A program made the position numbers and the translations under genes. A model generated the notes under the pieces. It was not told the origin of the DNA. It did no database searches and saw only the letters and a list, made by a program, of their open reading frames with translations. Shown here in pieces: positions 14,086-23,693 of a DNA stretch of 28,159 nucleotides. Source of the stretch: a virus; the IMG/VR virus record IMGVR_UViG_3300040957_000044, positions 1 through 28,159 of that record. One strand, written 5' to 3'. The number at the start of each line of letters is the position of its first letter. The first letter of the stretch is position 1.

Positions 14086-14400
14086 TCACCTCTTTAAAAA
14101 GATATCATAAATAACACTTATAGCCATCACAACAATCCCAATAACTGTTATAAGCTGTCCAATCGTCCATTCTCTTTTTTGTTCTCGTTTTTCATATGTT
14201 TCCCTCATTTCTTTAAATCCTGTTTGAATATCTACTTTCACGTCGCCTACCTCCTTTTCTAAATTTCCTATCCTACTGTCATGCCTTATGCCCTGCGGAC
14301 AATTTTTCATCTCATCTTTGCATACCTGTCGAGCTGCCTCTCTTATTTTGCTTGTCATCATGCCTGCCATACTTTCCCCGTTTTCATTGTCATCTGGCAT
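14086..14400 (-). CDS. Holin-like protein with coiled coil and C-terminal membrane helix
   Basis: This 104-aa protein has a polar N-terminus, a coiled-coil segment (RIGNLEKEVGDVKVDIQTGFKEM) and one C-terminal membrane helix (GQLITVIGIVVMAISVIYDIF). The layout resembles XhlA-type holin-associated proteins. It lies 3 nt upstream of the M15 endolysin, as lysis partners often do. ATG 14400 has AGGTGG six nt upstream. Holin function is inferred from layout and position. Confidence 0.65.
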   Translation of the reverse strand: MPDDNENGESMAGMMTSKIREAARQVCKDEMKNCPQGIRHDSRIGNLEKEVGDVKVDIQTGFKEMRETYEKREQKREWTIGQLITVIGIVVMAISVIYDIFLKR

Positions 14401-14401
14401 T

Positions 14402-15454
14402 TTATTCCACCTGCAATCCTATCCCGTCTATTATATAAGACGATAAACGAGTTTCAAATCCTGTGCAAACATATATATAATTATCATACTTAAAAAAAGT
14501 CGAAAGTCCTATTTCGTTATATAAATTAGTAATCTCTAAATTCCTTATTTCCTTATACTCTCTTGAGTAAATCTGGTTTCGCCTGTCCGCGAGTATTTGT
14601 AAAGAATCCAAAGACATAAAAATATTTGACAACGAATCAGTAAATATTAAACTGCTTGTACTGCCTATAACTTCATTGGTTAAAATATTAACGGGATTAG
14701 AAGTTAATAAACTTAAAGCCGTGTTTTCCGTGCCGTTTGGCGCGGTTGTAGCCGTTAGTTTTGTCTGATTACAGTATATCTCTGTCATACAAGCGGGCTT
14801 TGGCCTATTTGTAATCGGGCATGGTTTTTGTGTTTCGGTTATATCAACAGCGTAAGTCGGCCAATAAGTAGGTATAACAAAGAAATTAATTTCAAGCCCA
14901 TTAAAATATATCCCCACCTGTAAATACTCCAATAGTTTTGTCAATAAATCCATGTCATTGACATCCTGCCCGTTAGAGTTAATCATAATATCTATGCCTG
15001 CGAAATTATCCGCTAAACCTACCGCAATAGGGTTAATGGTGTAATAGTTTGGGATTTTCGCAAGCATATTTTGTAAGACCTGGATTAATCTTATAAATGC
15101 GTTTGTATATGTAGTATCATTATAAGTTGTTTGATTTTTAGCGAAAAAATTCAAGAACGGTATGCTTTCAATCTCAAAAAATCTTGTTTGTTCGTTATTG
15201 ACACATTCAGTTTCATATCCCTTAAATATTGGAATACCGGATTTATTCACTTGTATCACATTATCCTCAATTGCGGGGAAAAAAGCGTCCGCATACTCAA
15301 AAGGAACTTTCATTGAAATTTTATTAAAATCAACCGTATATTTTTTGAGTATGTTCAAATAAGCCTGTTGTTTAAACCTGCTTAATTGCAAGGTTGAAAC
15401 AAACTGCCCGTTTAAAATTAAGTCATAGTTTCCTGTCGGCGTTAATGTAATCAC
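14402..15454 (-). CDS. Baseplate hub / tail-associated protein (350 aa)
   Basis: This 350-aa protein follows the large tail protein. Its N-terminus (TLTPTGNYDLILNGQFVSTLQLSRFKQQAYLNIL) and the mixed beta domains fit the hub fold of gp27/Tal-like proteins, but sequence motifs are weak. No peptidase motif is visible. It starts at GTG 15454, overlapping the previous stop (GTGA), with GGTGA upstream. It probably caps the tail tube below the tape measure. The call rests mainly on gene order. Confidence 0.55.
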   Translation of the reverse strand: MITLTPTGNYDLILNGQFVSTLQLSRFKQQAYLNILKKYTVDFNKISMKVPFEYADAFFPAIEDNVIQVNKSGIPIFKGYETECVNNEQTRFFEIESIPFLNFFAKNQTTYNDTTYTNAFIRLIQVLQNMLAKIPNYYTINPIAVGLADNFAGIDIMINSNGQDVNDMDLLTKLLEYLQVGIYFNGLEINFFVIPTYWPTYAVDITETQKPCPITNRPKPACMTEIYCNQTKLTATTAPNGTENTALSLLTSNPVNILTNEVIGSTSSLIFTDSLSNIFMSLDSLQILADRRNQIYSREYKEIRNLEITNLYNEIGLSTFFKYDNYIYVCTGFETRLSSYIIDGIGLQVE

Positions 15455-18400
15455 GGGTTCACCACGGTATATTTTGAAATATTAAATGCGGGCTGTAAAA
15501 TAAAATGTAAGTTAATCCCACCGTAAGCATTAAGATAAAATTGCCATTCCTGCGGCTCAAAACTTAACGGACTTGACTTGTCTATTTTGTAATAAGTCCA
15601 TGTCTGGCCGTAATCCTCACTTATTCCACACACCCATAAAGTCTGATAAACTTCCATAATGGCGGTTTTTAAATTTTCCGATATTCTGCTGTCCTTGCCT
15701 GCTGATTTCCAAGTTAAAATTTCATCCTGATTATATCCCGTTGGATTTGCCATATAAGTCCCGTCCACGAGTTTAATGCTTGACGGATTTAGTGCCTCTA
15801 TCCCGTATTTTACGCTGTTAGGATTTTCTAAAGCCCAAAAATTAGAGCTATAGACATTTCCAGAATTAAGGCTTCCATTAGTATCATAAAATATGTAAGA
15901 AGAGAATACTGGCAAAGCATTTATAATTCCCGAATGATTTAAGTTATTCAAATTTCTCGCGCCTATATTTGACTGATTGTCCGAAGCCGCGCCAAAGGCA
16001 GATGAATCATTAAAATAACCCATTATCTGCAAGGCGGGATATAAATATACAGGGTCAAGTAATGGAGCGTTGCTTAAATCGCTGGTTCCCTGTGTTAAAT
16101 AATAATCCGGGTCTGTTAATGGCAATAAGTCATAGTACCGCGTTCCGATATAATTATAACTTGTCTGCATTTCCATAACATAATCACTGATATTATTCAG
16201 CATAATAATATTGTTTTGTATTGTGCATATAGTCGAACTATATTGCGGTTGCGCGTAAAATCCCTGGAAAAGCGAAACAACTCCGTAATTATTATTTATT
16301 ATTGTATTATTTTGTAAATTAACCCCGCTGTTTATTTCAAGCGCCGTATTATTATATTGCATAATACAATTTTGTATATTGCCGATTAATGATTGCGTGG
16401 CGCAATTTTCCCTTATACCAATTCCATTTACTCCTATCCTGTTGTTTATTATTTGATTACTGCCTATTGTAGAGTTTAAAACATTAATATTTATATTCTG
16501 GCTCAATACTCCTATCAATCCGCCTATTACATTACAATATTGTAAAGTACATGGAGATTGATTTGACGATACTATGACCGAACCCGCAAATCCCTGTAAT
16601 TGCAAAAACCGATATTGAATCGTTGCCGATCCGCCCGGATTTGATAATTCAGGAGTTAAAAAACAATTATTAAACGCAAAATTCGTATAATTTCTTACGG
16701 GAAATTGCTCAATCCCGGAACTTGCAAACCATCCAAAATTATCATCAAGGGGGTCTATAAAAGAAGGATTTCCATTAAAACAAGTTAGAGCATAATACAT
16801 AGAGCTATATTTACCATTTAATCCTATTAATCCTATGGTAACAAAATCATTATTAGTTGCGCCTATAAGAGTATTATATAAATTTATATTTACATTTCCA
16901 CCGCCATAAGTCATGGGTTGCCAATTAATAGCATTGTTTTGCATAACAAAATCCTGTATATTGATACTGCTTGTTGTGTCAGAAGAATACACAAATGCTA
17001 CATTGGTATTATTCACAAATGCATTACCATTTAATGTAAACGTGTTAATAGCCGATATGTCGGAAATCTCAAGTGCCGCCCTTCCATTAAAGGGCTCTTC
17101 TGTAAGATTGCCCATTGTAGAAAAAAATAGAGGGCCTCCACTGCAATTATTTATTATATTATTTGAAAAATTAATAGCTCCCCCATTGGAAGTATTTGTT
17201 AATTGAATTTTAATAGATGAAGCTATTGCAAAGGGGGAATTTATGTTTGGTGCGTTATAACTTGCTGTTACATTAAAATTATTAATTAAATTTTTAAAAT
17301 AGTTTTTTTTCATTACAACATTAATTGCCGTTGCTGATGAAGGTGGAGTTAAATTACAATAAAAATTATAACAATAAAATCCATGTGTGTATGAGTTTTG
17401 ATTTGTGTTTGGGTCTGAATTTATATTATTATCATGCTGATAATTTCCTATATAATAAATATTCGGAAAAGTTGTTATTGAATTAGCATTTATATGCCCC
17501 GCTACGTGTAAATATTCGGGCGTTGTTAATGCCGTATAAAAATTAGTATCTATTGCCCCGCCAAAATTTCCATCTATGCACAATCTATTTGTAAAATCAT
17601 TCATTAGTAATGTTATATTTTCCGAACCTTGCGGGTTTACAGCAGAACTACCCGCATATAAAAAATACGAATAATTATTAGCGGAAGAACCCATTACGGA
17701 ATTAAATTCTCCATAAAAATTCATCGCATAAGACGCATTGCTTTTGTCTATATAAATAAAATAATTATTTGATGTTTGTCCCTGGAATCCCGTATTATTT
17801 TTAACATAAGCATTGCCATAACTTCCAATTTCACATTTTATCATTGTTGTATATTCATTATTTCCAATAAATGTGCAATTTTCAACATAAGCATTTGTAA
17901 GTCCATTAAAATCAATTGCTATGCCATTTCCAGAACTATTATTTCCTATGCCTGTAAAGGTGCATTCTTTTAAAAATAATACCCCGGAACCAGAAACGTC
18001 TGTTAAAATAAGAACTTCAGTTCCCGTCCCCTGTCCTTGAAATTTTATTCCGTATACATAGCAGCTATAGATCGAATCGGTGATTAAAATATTATTCCCG
18101 CCGGTATATTTCCACGTTGGTAAACAATTTTCTGCCGCTTCAATAGTAATATTTTTTGTTGCCGTTAATACTTCATTATAAACATTGCTGTCTATTATCT
18201 GTATGCAATCATTCGCGCTTGCCGCCGAGTGTGCCGCCGCTATACTTGTATATGCCGCACCTAAAGGATTTCCTGGCTGATTGCTGACCGTTCTTATGGT
18301 TCCCGCCCCACCGGTTGTTTCATAAAAATAATTCCTATAATAATTTCTTGCTCCTATCCGTGTATTATCACAAACTCCGGGAACCCTTGAAATTGTAGGC

Positions 18401-19428
18401 GTTTCAAGATAATCGGCTTGTATAATTAAATTGCTAAAGGTAGGAACTCCCCCGGTTATTCCGCCTTGATTTCCCGGAATACCTATATCAGTGCCATCTT
18501 GATAAACCGGCTTATATATCGCTGAATCAATTATGACAATATTTCCTTTTCCAGTCGCACCGTTTGATATTTGATACATTGCTTGCTCTATCGTAGCAAC
18601 GGCGGTTTTTCTTGACAAACCATTATTATATTTATCATTGCCAAAATATTGAGATACAAAAATACAGGTTCCCGCCTGCGCTAAATTTGTATAATAAGCG
18701 TTTAACACCGTATTTATTCCGCCGTCATCCGTATTTTGCGGCAAAGCGAGCCATGCGTCCTGTAAATATAAGTTCATACTGCATGCTCCGGAGGCTTTTG
18801 TTACGGTTAACTGCATTTGTATCATAGTAATAGTTTCCATATCCATTGATTGAAACCCATTATAATAAGTCAACCCTGAAAGGTATGGTATACAGAATTT
18901 ATTCCATCCAATATTCATTAAAGATGTTACTGTATAATTTGCTGTCGCGTATTTTGAGCCGTTATAAAAAAAGAACTGCATTGTTACACTGTCGGGCGTT
19001 GATGTTACATATTCGCCCCGTAAATTCAAAACAAGATTTAATTGCTCGTTTAAGGCGCCATACATACCGGTTCTTGTTATTTGTGAGTAATTATTTTGTG
19101 TTGTGCCAAGTGAAGTAAAATCAAATGGCGTTGTAAAATTAATCCAAAATAAACTCTGGCTGTTTTCATGCGCGTTAACTTCCAAACACCGGCCCTGATA
19201 GCTGTTTCTATATGCCCTTGAATAATCCCAGAATCCAGATGAAACACCTGATTGCGACAAGAACCATATTTCAAAAGGGTCGCCAGGCGGACGGTCAAAA
19301 TATGTGAGATGCAAATTAGGAATCTGATTTCCTATAATTGGCAAATAGTCTTTTAATAATAATTGTTCAAAAGATTGATATTGGAGTTGTAATGGCGGCC
19401 TTCTAAATGGAGCATTAGGATATGTCAT
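15451..19428 (-). CDS. Giant tail-tip protein with jelly-roll and beta-helix domains (1325 aa)
   Basis: Directly after the tape measure, where a distal tail protein would be expected, is a 1325-aa protein. Residues 45-235 look like a jelly-roll carbohydrate-binding domain. Near 255 comes the standard entry of parallel beta-helix proteins (FVSQYFGNDKYNNGLSRKTAVATIEQAM), and a second entry follows (AYTSIAAAHSAASANDCIQI). Asn-rich rungs such as AYVENCTFIGNN and NVLNSTIGSNQIINNRIGVN then run to about 1190. The C-terminal 130 residues (TYMANPTGYNQDEILTWKS) are globular. It is probably a receptor-binding or depolymerase tailspike built into the baseplate; catalytic residues cannot be assigned. Confidence 0.75.
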   Translation of the reverse strand: MTYPNAPFRRPPLQLQYQSFEQLLLKDYLPIIGNQIPNLHLTYFDRPPGDPFEIWFLSQSGVSSGFWDYSRAYRNSYQGRCLEVNAHENSQSLFWINFTTPFDFTSLGTTQNNYSQITRTGMYGALNEQLNLVLNLRGEYVTSTPDSVTMQFFFYNGSKYATANYTVTSLMNIGWNKFCIPYLSGLTYYNGFQSMDMETITMIQMQLTVTKASGACSMNLYLQDAWLALPQNTDDGGINTVLNAYYTNLAQAGTCIFVSQYFGNDKYNNGLSRKTAVATIEQAMYQISNGATGKGNIVIIDSAIYKPVYQDGTDIGIPGNQGGITGGVPTFSNLIIQADYLETPTISRVPGVCDNTRIGARNYYRNYFYETTGGAGTIRTVSNQPGNPLGAAYTSIAAAHSAASANDCIQIIDSNVYNEVLTATKNITIEAAENCLPTWKYTGGNNILITDSIYSCYVYGIKFQGQGTGTEVLILTDVSGSGVLFLKECTFTGIGNNSSGNGIAIDFNGLTNAYVENCTFIGNNEYTTMIKCEIGSYGNAYVKNNTGFQGQTSNNYFIYIDKSNASYAMNFYGEFNSVMGSSANNYSYFLYAGSSAVNPQGSENITLLMNDFTNRLCIDGNFGGAIDTNFYTALTTPEYLHVAGHINANSITTFPNIYYIGNYQHDNNINSDPNTNQNSYTHGFYCYNFYCNLTPPSSATAINVVMKKNYFKNLINNFNVTASYNAPNINSPFAIASSIKIQLTNTSNGGAINFSNNIINNCSGGPLFFSTMGNLTEEPFNGRAALEISDISAINTFTLNGNAFVNNTNVAFVYSSDTTSSINIQDFVMQNNAINWQPMTYGGGNVNINLYNTLIGATNNDFVTIGLIGLNGKYSSMYYALTCFNGNPSFIDPLDDNFGWFASSGIEQFPVRNYTNFAFNNCFLTPELSNPGGSATIQYRFLQLQGFAGSVIVSSNQSPCTLQYCNVIGGLIGVLSQNININVLNSTIGSNQIINNRIGVNGIGIRENCATQSLIGNIQNCIMQYNNTALEINSGVNLQNNTIINNNYGVVSLFQGFYAQPQYSSTICTIQNNIIMLNNISDYVMEMQTSYNYIGTRYYDLLPLTDPDYYLTQGTSDLSNAPLLDPVYLYPALQIMGYFNDSSAFGAASDNQSNIGARNLNNLNHSGIINALPVFSSYIFYDTNGSLNSGNVYSSNFWALENPNSVKYGIEALNPSSIKLVDGTYMANPTGYNQDEILTWKSAGKDSRISENLKTAIMEVYQTLWVCGISEDYGQTWTYYKIDKSSPLSFEPQEWQFYLNAYGGINLHFILQPAFNISKYTVVNP

Positions 19429-20885
19429 GGATTTATCCTAACTGCTCCGCCAACTGAATCATGCCCTAAAATTCCGCCACGATGTAAGCGCACATGGGCC
19501 ACAAACCCATCATAAATTTCAGGAAGTATCTGTTTTACACTATGGCCGTCAAGTGCCGATATATTCGGCGCAAAAATTGTCGGCCCTAAGTTCCCACTAC
19601 TTAATGGCACAACAGCTTCGTCTTTATGCAAAAATGCCATTGTATCGGATGTCGTTATCCCGCCTGATTGCATGTGTGGAATAGACCCCAAAAGTCCCGA
19701 TAGCCCGCTTGTAATAGGCGAAAGCACGGGCGATAAGGCCGTAGCCATCCCGCCGGTGATTGCATCTATCCCAAGATTGAGCATGTTTTTTAATATCGTT
19801 TTCCCCAAATCCTCAAAAGATTTTTTCATATTAAAATTTGTTTCTACTACCTTCGAACCAAAACTCTTAAATGAGCTTGTAAGTTTATCCATAACAACGT
19901 CAGTATCTTCAACCGTGGGAATAACGTCTTTATCAAACGCAAGTTTGATATTTCCTGCTACCTGTTTCCATTCTTTCTCGGTTTTTTTCCTGTTTGCTTC
20001 GGCCATAGCGTCTATTTTTTTATACATTTCTTCATTTGAGCCTTCGGCCCAGGCTTTTTTCATGGCTTCCTTGCCTTCCAAGCCCAACATCGCTATTGTC
20101 CTGTTTATTGAATATAAAACTTTTGGTAATAAATCATCCACTAAAAACTGGAATCCATGTACCAGCCACATTGCTATATCGTTAAGATGTATAGTTTCAG
20201 CGAGCTTAACCCATTCATTACCGGTATTAATTAACGCAAGATTAAAATATTTCATAGCCGGAAGTAATTGATTTCCCAACATAGCGAAATCCGTTTGCCA
20301 TGCCGCGTTGCGTCTTTTTTCAAGGCCTTCTTCTGTCTTGCCATAGTTTTCCATTTCACCGGCGAACTTACGTTGTATTGCAGATAAAGCATCATATCCC
20401 GCAGCTACATTATGAAGTTCGGGCGCTATTCTTGTCAACGCCGCCCCGCCTGTTATATATGCCCGCGAAACCAACCTCGCGGACTGCTCCATACTCATAT
20501 TTTTCGCTATTGACATATCTATTGTAGGTTGTAAGGCCTGCATTGCAAGCTGTGTGCTTCCAAGCCCGGATGTAAGATAAGCCAATCCGTCCCTTAGTTC
20601 CACCGCCGTTTTAGTTGATTTTTGCGACATTGTAACAGCAAGGTCGTTCGCGGAATTTATCATTTGTTTTGAGCCGTCAGACGAATCAAGTATCGCGGTA
20701 TTAAGTTTCGCCATTGAAACTTCTTCAACTTTCGCGGCTTCGGTAACTGCTTTAAACGTTTTTGATATGGCTTCCCATCCGAGATACGCGCCGACTGCGG
20801 TTTTGGCAAAACCTATCACGCGCCCCATTGCCGACTCAAACTGTGTAGTTACCGCTCCAACTCGGAATAAAAGGTCATCTTCCAT
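19425..20885 (-). CDS. Tail tape measure protein
   Basis: This 486-aa protein sits in the tape-measure slot after the two chaperones. It has long helical stretches, an Ala-rich amphipathic middle, the common segment AGYDALSAIQRKFAGEMENYGKT followed by a helical LGNQLLPAM, and the typical C-terminal motif GGITTSDTMAFLHKDEAVVPLS. Using the rule of about 0.15 nm per residue, the tail would be about 70 nm. No lytic domain is present. It overlaps the next gene as ATGA. Confidence 0.88.
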   Translation of the reverse strand: MEDDLLFRVGAVTTQFESAMGRVIGFAKTAVGAYLGWEAISKTFKAVTEAAKVEEVSMAKLNTAILDSSDGSKQMINSANDLAVTMSQKSTKTAVELRDGLAYLTSGLGSTQLAMQALQPTIDMSIAKNMSMEQSARLVSRAYITGGAALTRIAPELHNVAAGYDALSAIQRKFAGEMENYGKTEEGLEKRRNAAWQTDFAMLGNQLLPAMKYFNLALINTGNEWVKLAETIHLNDIAMWLVHGFQFLVDDLLPKVLYSINRTIAMLGLEGKEAMKKAWAEGSNEEMYKKIDAMAEANRKKTEKEWKQVAGNIKLAFDKDVIPTVEDTDVVMDKLTSSFKSFGSKVVETNFNMKKSFEDLGKTILKNMLNLGIDAITGGMATALSPVLSPITSGLSGLLGSIPHMQSGGITTSDTMAFLHKDEAVVPLSSGNLGPTIFAPNISALDGHSVKQILPEIYDGFVAHVRLHRGGILGHDSVGGAVRINP

Positions 20886-20887
20886 GA

Positions 20888-21262
20888 TTAATGAAACTCC
20901 CCTCTTAATTTTGATACAGTTTCATTTATAACCTTATTCCTGTCTTTTTCCTGTTTAGCCTGCTGTAATCCTTTTGTCATTTCGCTTAACATCTTTGTTG
21001 CCTCACTCGTTTCACTTTCAACCGGCGTTAAATAAATCGCCGACTGCCTTTGTATTTCGTCAAACTTATCGTATAAAACTTCCGGCAAATCATTTATATT
21101 AACTCCATTTTCAATATACCTGTGCAACTGCTCTACCAATAAAATCTCGTTAAGAGCCTTTAATATCTTTCCCGTTTCCCGCGGTGTCATTGCCTTTATT
21201 TCTTTTTCTGAATAGCCATGCAAATAATACATTATGTTTGTGATTATTTCCCTTGCCCTCAT
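20888..21262 (-). CDS. Tail assembly chaperone, distal frame (GT-like)
   Basis: This 124-aa frame overlaps the end of the proximal chaperone and lies just before the tape measure, as lambda gpT does after gpG. It is highly helical (YSEKEIKAMTPRETGKILKALNEI). Its own ATG at 21262 has only AAGGG directly adjacent (too close), so it is probably made mainly as a frameshift fusion with the upstream frame. The frame is open upstream to a TAG at 21332-21334. A -2 (or +1) shift is required. The fusion at the G run would be about 249 aa. Confidence 0.75.
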   Translation of the reverse strand: MRAREIITNIMYYLHGYSEKEIKAMTPRETGKILKALNEILLVEQLHRYIENGVNINDLPEVLYDKFDEIQRQSAIYLTPVESETSEATKMLSEMTKGLQQAKQEKDRNKVINETVSKLRGEFH

Positions 21263-21635
21263 TCCCTTTTGTTTCGGGAAACCCCTCGCCGTTTCCGGCT
21301 GCGCCCCCCTCGGCCAGTACCAATGAAAATCCTATTGTGGCCATGACCTTATTGGCAAGTTCCGTTTCGTTAAATTCCTGTACAGTTGTTTTATTTTTAA
21401 AATCCTGTAAAGTTGGATAATCCTTTTTGCCGTTTTCATCAAGCAGTTCATAAGCGAGTTCGCGGAAAAACTTATTGGGCTCTTTTCTTAACGCCGTTAT
21501 GACATCCCATTCCATGCCGTATTTATCTTCAAAATATTCCTGCACGTCAAGGGTATATGCCCTTAATATATATTCCTTTTCTTTTAAAATTATCTTTTGA
21601 TTTTCAGCTTTAACCCTAACCGGTACTAATTCCAT
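21150..21635 (-). CDS. Tail assembly chaperone, proximal frame (G-like)
   Basis: This 161-aa protein has a folded first part (EYILRAYTLDVQEYFEDKYGMEWDVITAL) typical of proteins between tail tube and tape measure that hold the tape measure before tail polymerisation. From about residue 105 it turns into low-complexity Gly/Asn/Lys sequence, consistent with a read-on tail beyond a frameshift site. It starts at ATG 21635 with AAGGAG upstream. It overlaps the distal frame by 113 nt. Confidence 0.78.
   Translation of the reverse strand: MELVPVRVKAENQKIILKEKEYILRAYTLDVQEYFEDKYGMEWDVITALRKEPNKFFRELAYELLDENGKKDYPTLQDFKNKTTVQEFNETELANKVMATIGFSLVLAEGGAAGNGEGFPETKGNEGKGNNHKHNVLFAWLFRKRNKGNDTAGNGKDIKGS
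21304..21309 (-). promoter_or_regulatory. Candidate frameshift slippery run (GGGGGG-C)
   Basis: In frame 0 the codons are GAG GGG GGC GCA. A -2 slip here moves translation into the distal chaperone frame at GCG CAG CCG. From memory, a similar G-run before C is used for the -2 shift in Mu-like tail chaperones. TTT CCC at 21276-21281 is a weaker alternative (+1). Confidence 0.5.
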
Positions 21636-21651
21636 GGTTCACTCCTTATTT

Positions 21652-21685
21652 TTCAGGAAGGGGGATTTACTCCCCCTATCCTGAA
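21652..21685 (-). other. Strong stem-loop after the tail tube gene
   Basis: In minus-sense RNA TTCAGGA pairs with TCCTGAA and AGGGGGA with TCCCCCT, 14 bp with one bulged base and a 5-nt loop (GTAAA). It starts 9 nt after the tail-tube stop and is followed by an A-rich stretch and the next ribosome site, not by a U tract. It probably stabilises the 3' end of processed tail-tube mRNA or reduces downstream expression. Confidence 0.65.
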
Positions 21686-21693
21686 TTATTTTA

Positions 21694-22590
21694 TCATCTG
21701 TAGTTGCGCTGACACCTGAATACTTGCGCAATCATGTTCGCCGTCGAATCGTAAAGAGCCGTCAACTTCGGGCTATTAGCCGCCCATGCGAACTCTTTTA
21801 ACGGTAACTGCAATCCTGAAGGCTGCATGTTAGGAATATGAATCAGATATGATTCACCGTTTCCTTTTTCCTGCGTTGAGCACCATACATCCACTTTAGG
21901 GATATATAAATTGCTCATACCAATAACAATCTGTTCGTCCGCTACTCTTGGCGGCATAACGTCAATATATGCCGAATCTCCTGTTGTCATTGCGGGAGTA
22001 GCAACGCTTGTAATCGAAAATCCAAGTCCCGTAATGGTTGTAGCCGCGTTTGACAATGTAAACGGGCTGCCGATTACCAATAACGTATTATCCGCGTAAG
22101 TCATGGTATTTGTACCCATATTCGCTTCCAAGTCCGTTATTGCGTAAATATCAACAGTGCTTGAACTCATTGCTACGATTATATACCGCCCAACTTTCAA
22201 ATCTACTGCTGCTGTGATGGCAGTAGACGCAATTCCTTTTGTTACGTCGGTTACGGTATTTGTGGCTCCATTAGTAACAATCGCCTCCGGCGTTCCCAGC
22301 GTTCCCGTTGTGTTTGGTGTTACGTTTGTCGTTATGGTCGCGCCGGAAAGTATTTTATACAACGCCGCGTCAAACTGTTTAAACTGCATTGTAACGGTTG
22401 ACTTAAAATACGCCGGTTCCGCTTCCAGGACAAACTTATTCGCGCCGCCGAACAAATCAACAAGGTCTGCCTCAAACGGGAAGTTTAGTTCCGCTGGTAC
22501 TTTTAACTGCGCTATAGGGATTTTTGTCTGCTGGTTAGAAAACGTAACCGACTGCACTCCAAAAACTCCTGTTTGTGGTTGTCTTGCCAT
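21694..22590 (-). CDS. Major tail tube protein
   Basis: This 298-aa protein is beta-rich and Thr/Ala-rich and lies before the chaperones in the tail-tube slot. The N- and C-terminal parts (FEADLVDLFGGANKFVLEAE, FKSTVTMQFKQFDAALYKIL; and LYIPKVDVWCSTQEKGNGESYLIHIP) look like the tube core; the middle (110-205) is a Thr-rich inserted sandwich. A strong stem-loop follows, as for the capsid gene. ATG 22590 has AGGAAG upstream. No sheath gene is next to it. The name rests on fold pattern and order. Confidence 0.75.
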   Translation of the reverse strand: MARQPQTGVFGVQSVTFSNQQTKIPIAQLKVPAELNFPFEADLVDLFGGANKFVLEAEPAYFKSTVTMQFKQFDAALYKILSGATITTNVTPNTTGTLGTPEAIVTNGATNTVTDVTKGIASTAITAAVDLKVGRYIIVAMSSSTVDIYAITDLEANMGTNTMTYADNTLLVIGSPFTLSNAATTITGLGFSITSVATPAMTTGDSAYIDVMPPRVADEQIVIGMSNLYIPKVDVWCSTQEKGNGESYLIHIPNMQPSGLQLPLKEFAWAANSPKLTALYDSTANMIAQVFRCQRNYR

Positions 22591-22605
22591 AATCTCACTT
22601 CCTTT

Positions 22606-23136
22606 TTAATACGCCGCAAAAGACATTTCTAAGAGTATTCCTACCTCACGCCAGGAGGAACCTCTTTTATCTGTTAGCGGCTCTGATTTTAAATCTTTTA
22701 TTCTTGCCGTATCGCTTCCTAACCCGTAAATAAACCGGAACTCTTCAAACACCTGCCTTAACGCGCTTCTGTATCTCCACGTTTTCGGCGGTGTTGTAAA
22801 ATCTCCGGCGTCCGTAAACCCGATGGCAACTTTCATTTTCAATGTAACGGACACGCCTCCGCCCAGGCCATCAAGCTCAAAACCTTCTTCCGATATGCAT
22901 AGCCAACTATTAGAGTTCACCACACTTTCATTGACTATTTCAAAATACCAGAATTCCGGTTGTGGTATGTCGCATATTATAGTTTGTCCATAATTAACCA
23001 AATCAGTATCAACACCCATATTCGGGTCTCCCTGCGCTTTTATGGTATTTATATTTGTAATAGCTACCGCAACCCCGTTTACAGGGTCGGCTAATTTCTT
23101 TTTAAGTTCCAGGGCAATTGATTCAGCGTCTATCAT
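22606..23136 (-). CDS. Tail terminator candidate
   Basis: This 176-aa protein lies just before the tail tube, the usual place of the tail terminator that ends tube growth. It starts with a helix (DAESIALELKKKLADP) and goes on with strands (VSVTLKMKVAIGF, WREVGILLEMSFAAY), a pattern seen in terminator folds. ATG 23136 has AAGGA upstream. The call is made by position and secondary-structure pattern only. Confidence 0.55.
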   Translation of the reverse strand: MIDAESIALELKKKLADPVNGVAVAITNINTIKAQGDPNMGVDTDLVNYGQTIICDIPQPEFWYFEIVNESVVNSNSWLCISEEGFELDGLGGGVSVTLKMKVAIGFTDAGDFTTPPKTWRYRSALRQVFEEFRFIYGLGSDTARIKDLKSEPLTDKRGSSWREVGILLEMSFAAY

Positions 23137-23138
23137 TT

Positions 23139-23693
23139 TTAATTTCCTTTAGCTTTATGTACTTGTCTTTTTAAATATTCCACTAAAATTCTATTCCACC
23201 GCAACATATTAGATTCAAATATATTCAACCTGCTTTCACCGATAGATTTATTAAACAAAAATTCCCTTCGTGGTAAATGTGTTCTCGGCTGTGAACTGCT
23301 TTGGTGAAAAATCCCATAAGGTACTTTTGTACCAAGTACCATTCCCTTATCAGTTATAACCCTGACGGTATCGGAACTGGACGGATTAGTTACGCTGTCT
23401 TTTAATCTCCCGCCCCATACAAGTACCGGGTATGCTGGCGGATGCACCTTCGCTTTGTGCATTAAATAATGCGACGTAGTCGGCGGATTGCCGTCAGGTA
23501 CTGGAGCCAAATCCTGATATAATCCCGGCCCACCCTCCACAAAAAACGCCTGCTCATTGCTTCTATACCAGTCCGAGGCAATGGATAAAAAAGCCGGTTT
23601 CATGTTTATTCCCGCTTTAACCATATATTTTATTTTATTTTCAAACTCTGGATAATTTACACACTCACCATAGAAAAAAGATTCACCTACCAC
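23139..23693 (-). CDS. Mu gpG-like virion morphogenesis protein
   Basis: This 184-aa protein resembles the phage virion morphogenesis family (Mu gpG-like), needed for joining or completing tails. The family pattern is visible late in the protein: VLVWGGRLKDSVT, then a strand and KVPYGIFHQ-x-S followed by HLPRREFLF. It starts at GTG 23693 with AGGAG seven nt upstream and overlaps the previous gene by 7 nt. An unusually long loop rich in Pro/Gly lies near residues 50-85. Confidence 0.7.
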   Translation of the reverse strand: MVGESFFYGECVNYPEFENKIKYMVKAGINMKPAFLSIASDWYRSNEQAFFVEGGPGLYQDLAPVPDGNPPTTSHYLMHKAKVHPPAYPVLVWGGRLKDSVTNPSSSDTVRVITDKGMVLGTKVPYGIFHQSSSQPRTHLPRREFLFNKSIGESRLNIFESNMLRWNRILVEYLKRQVHKAKGN

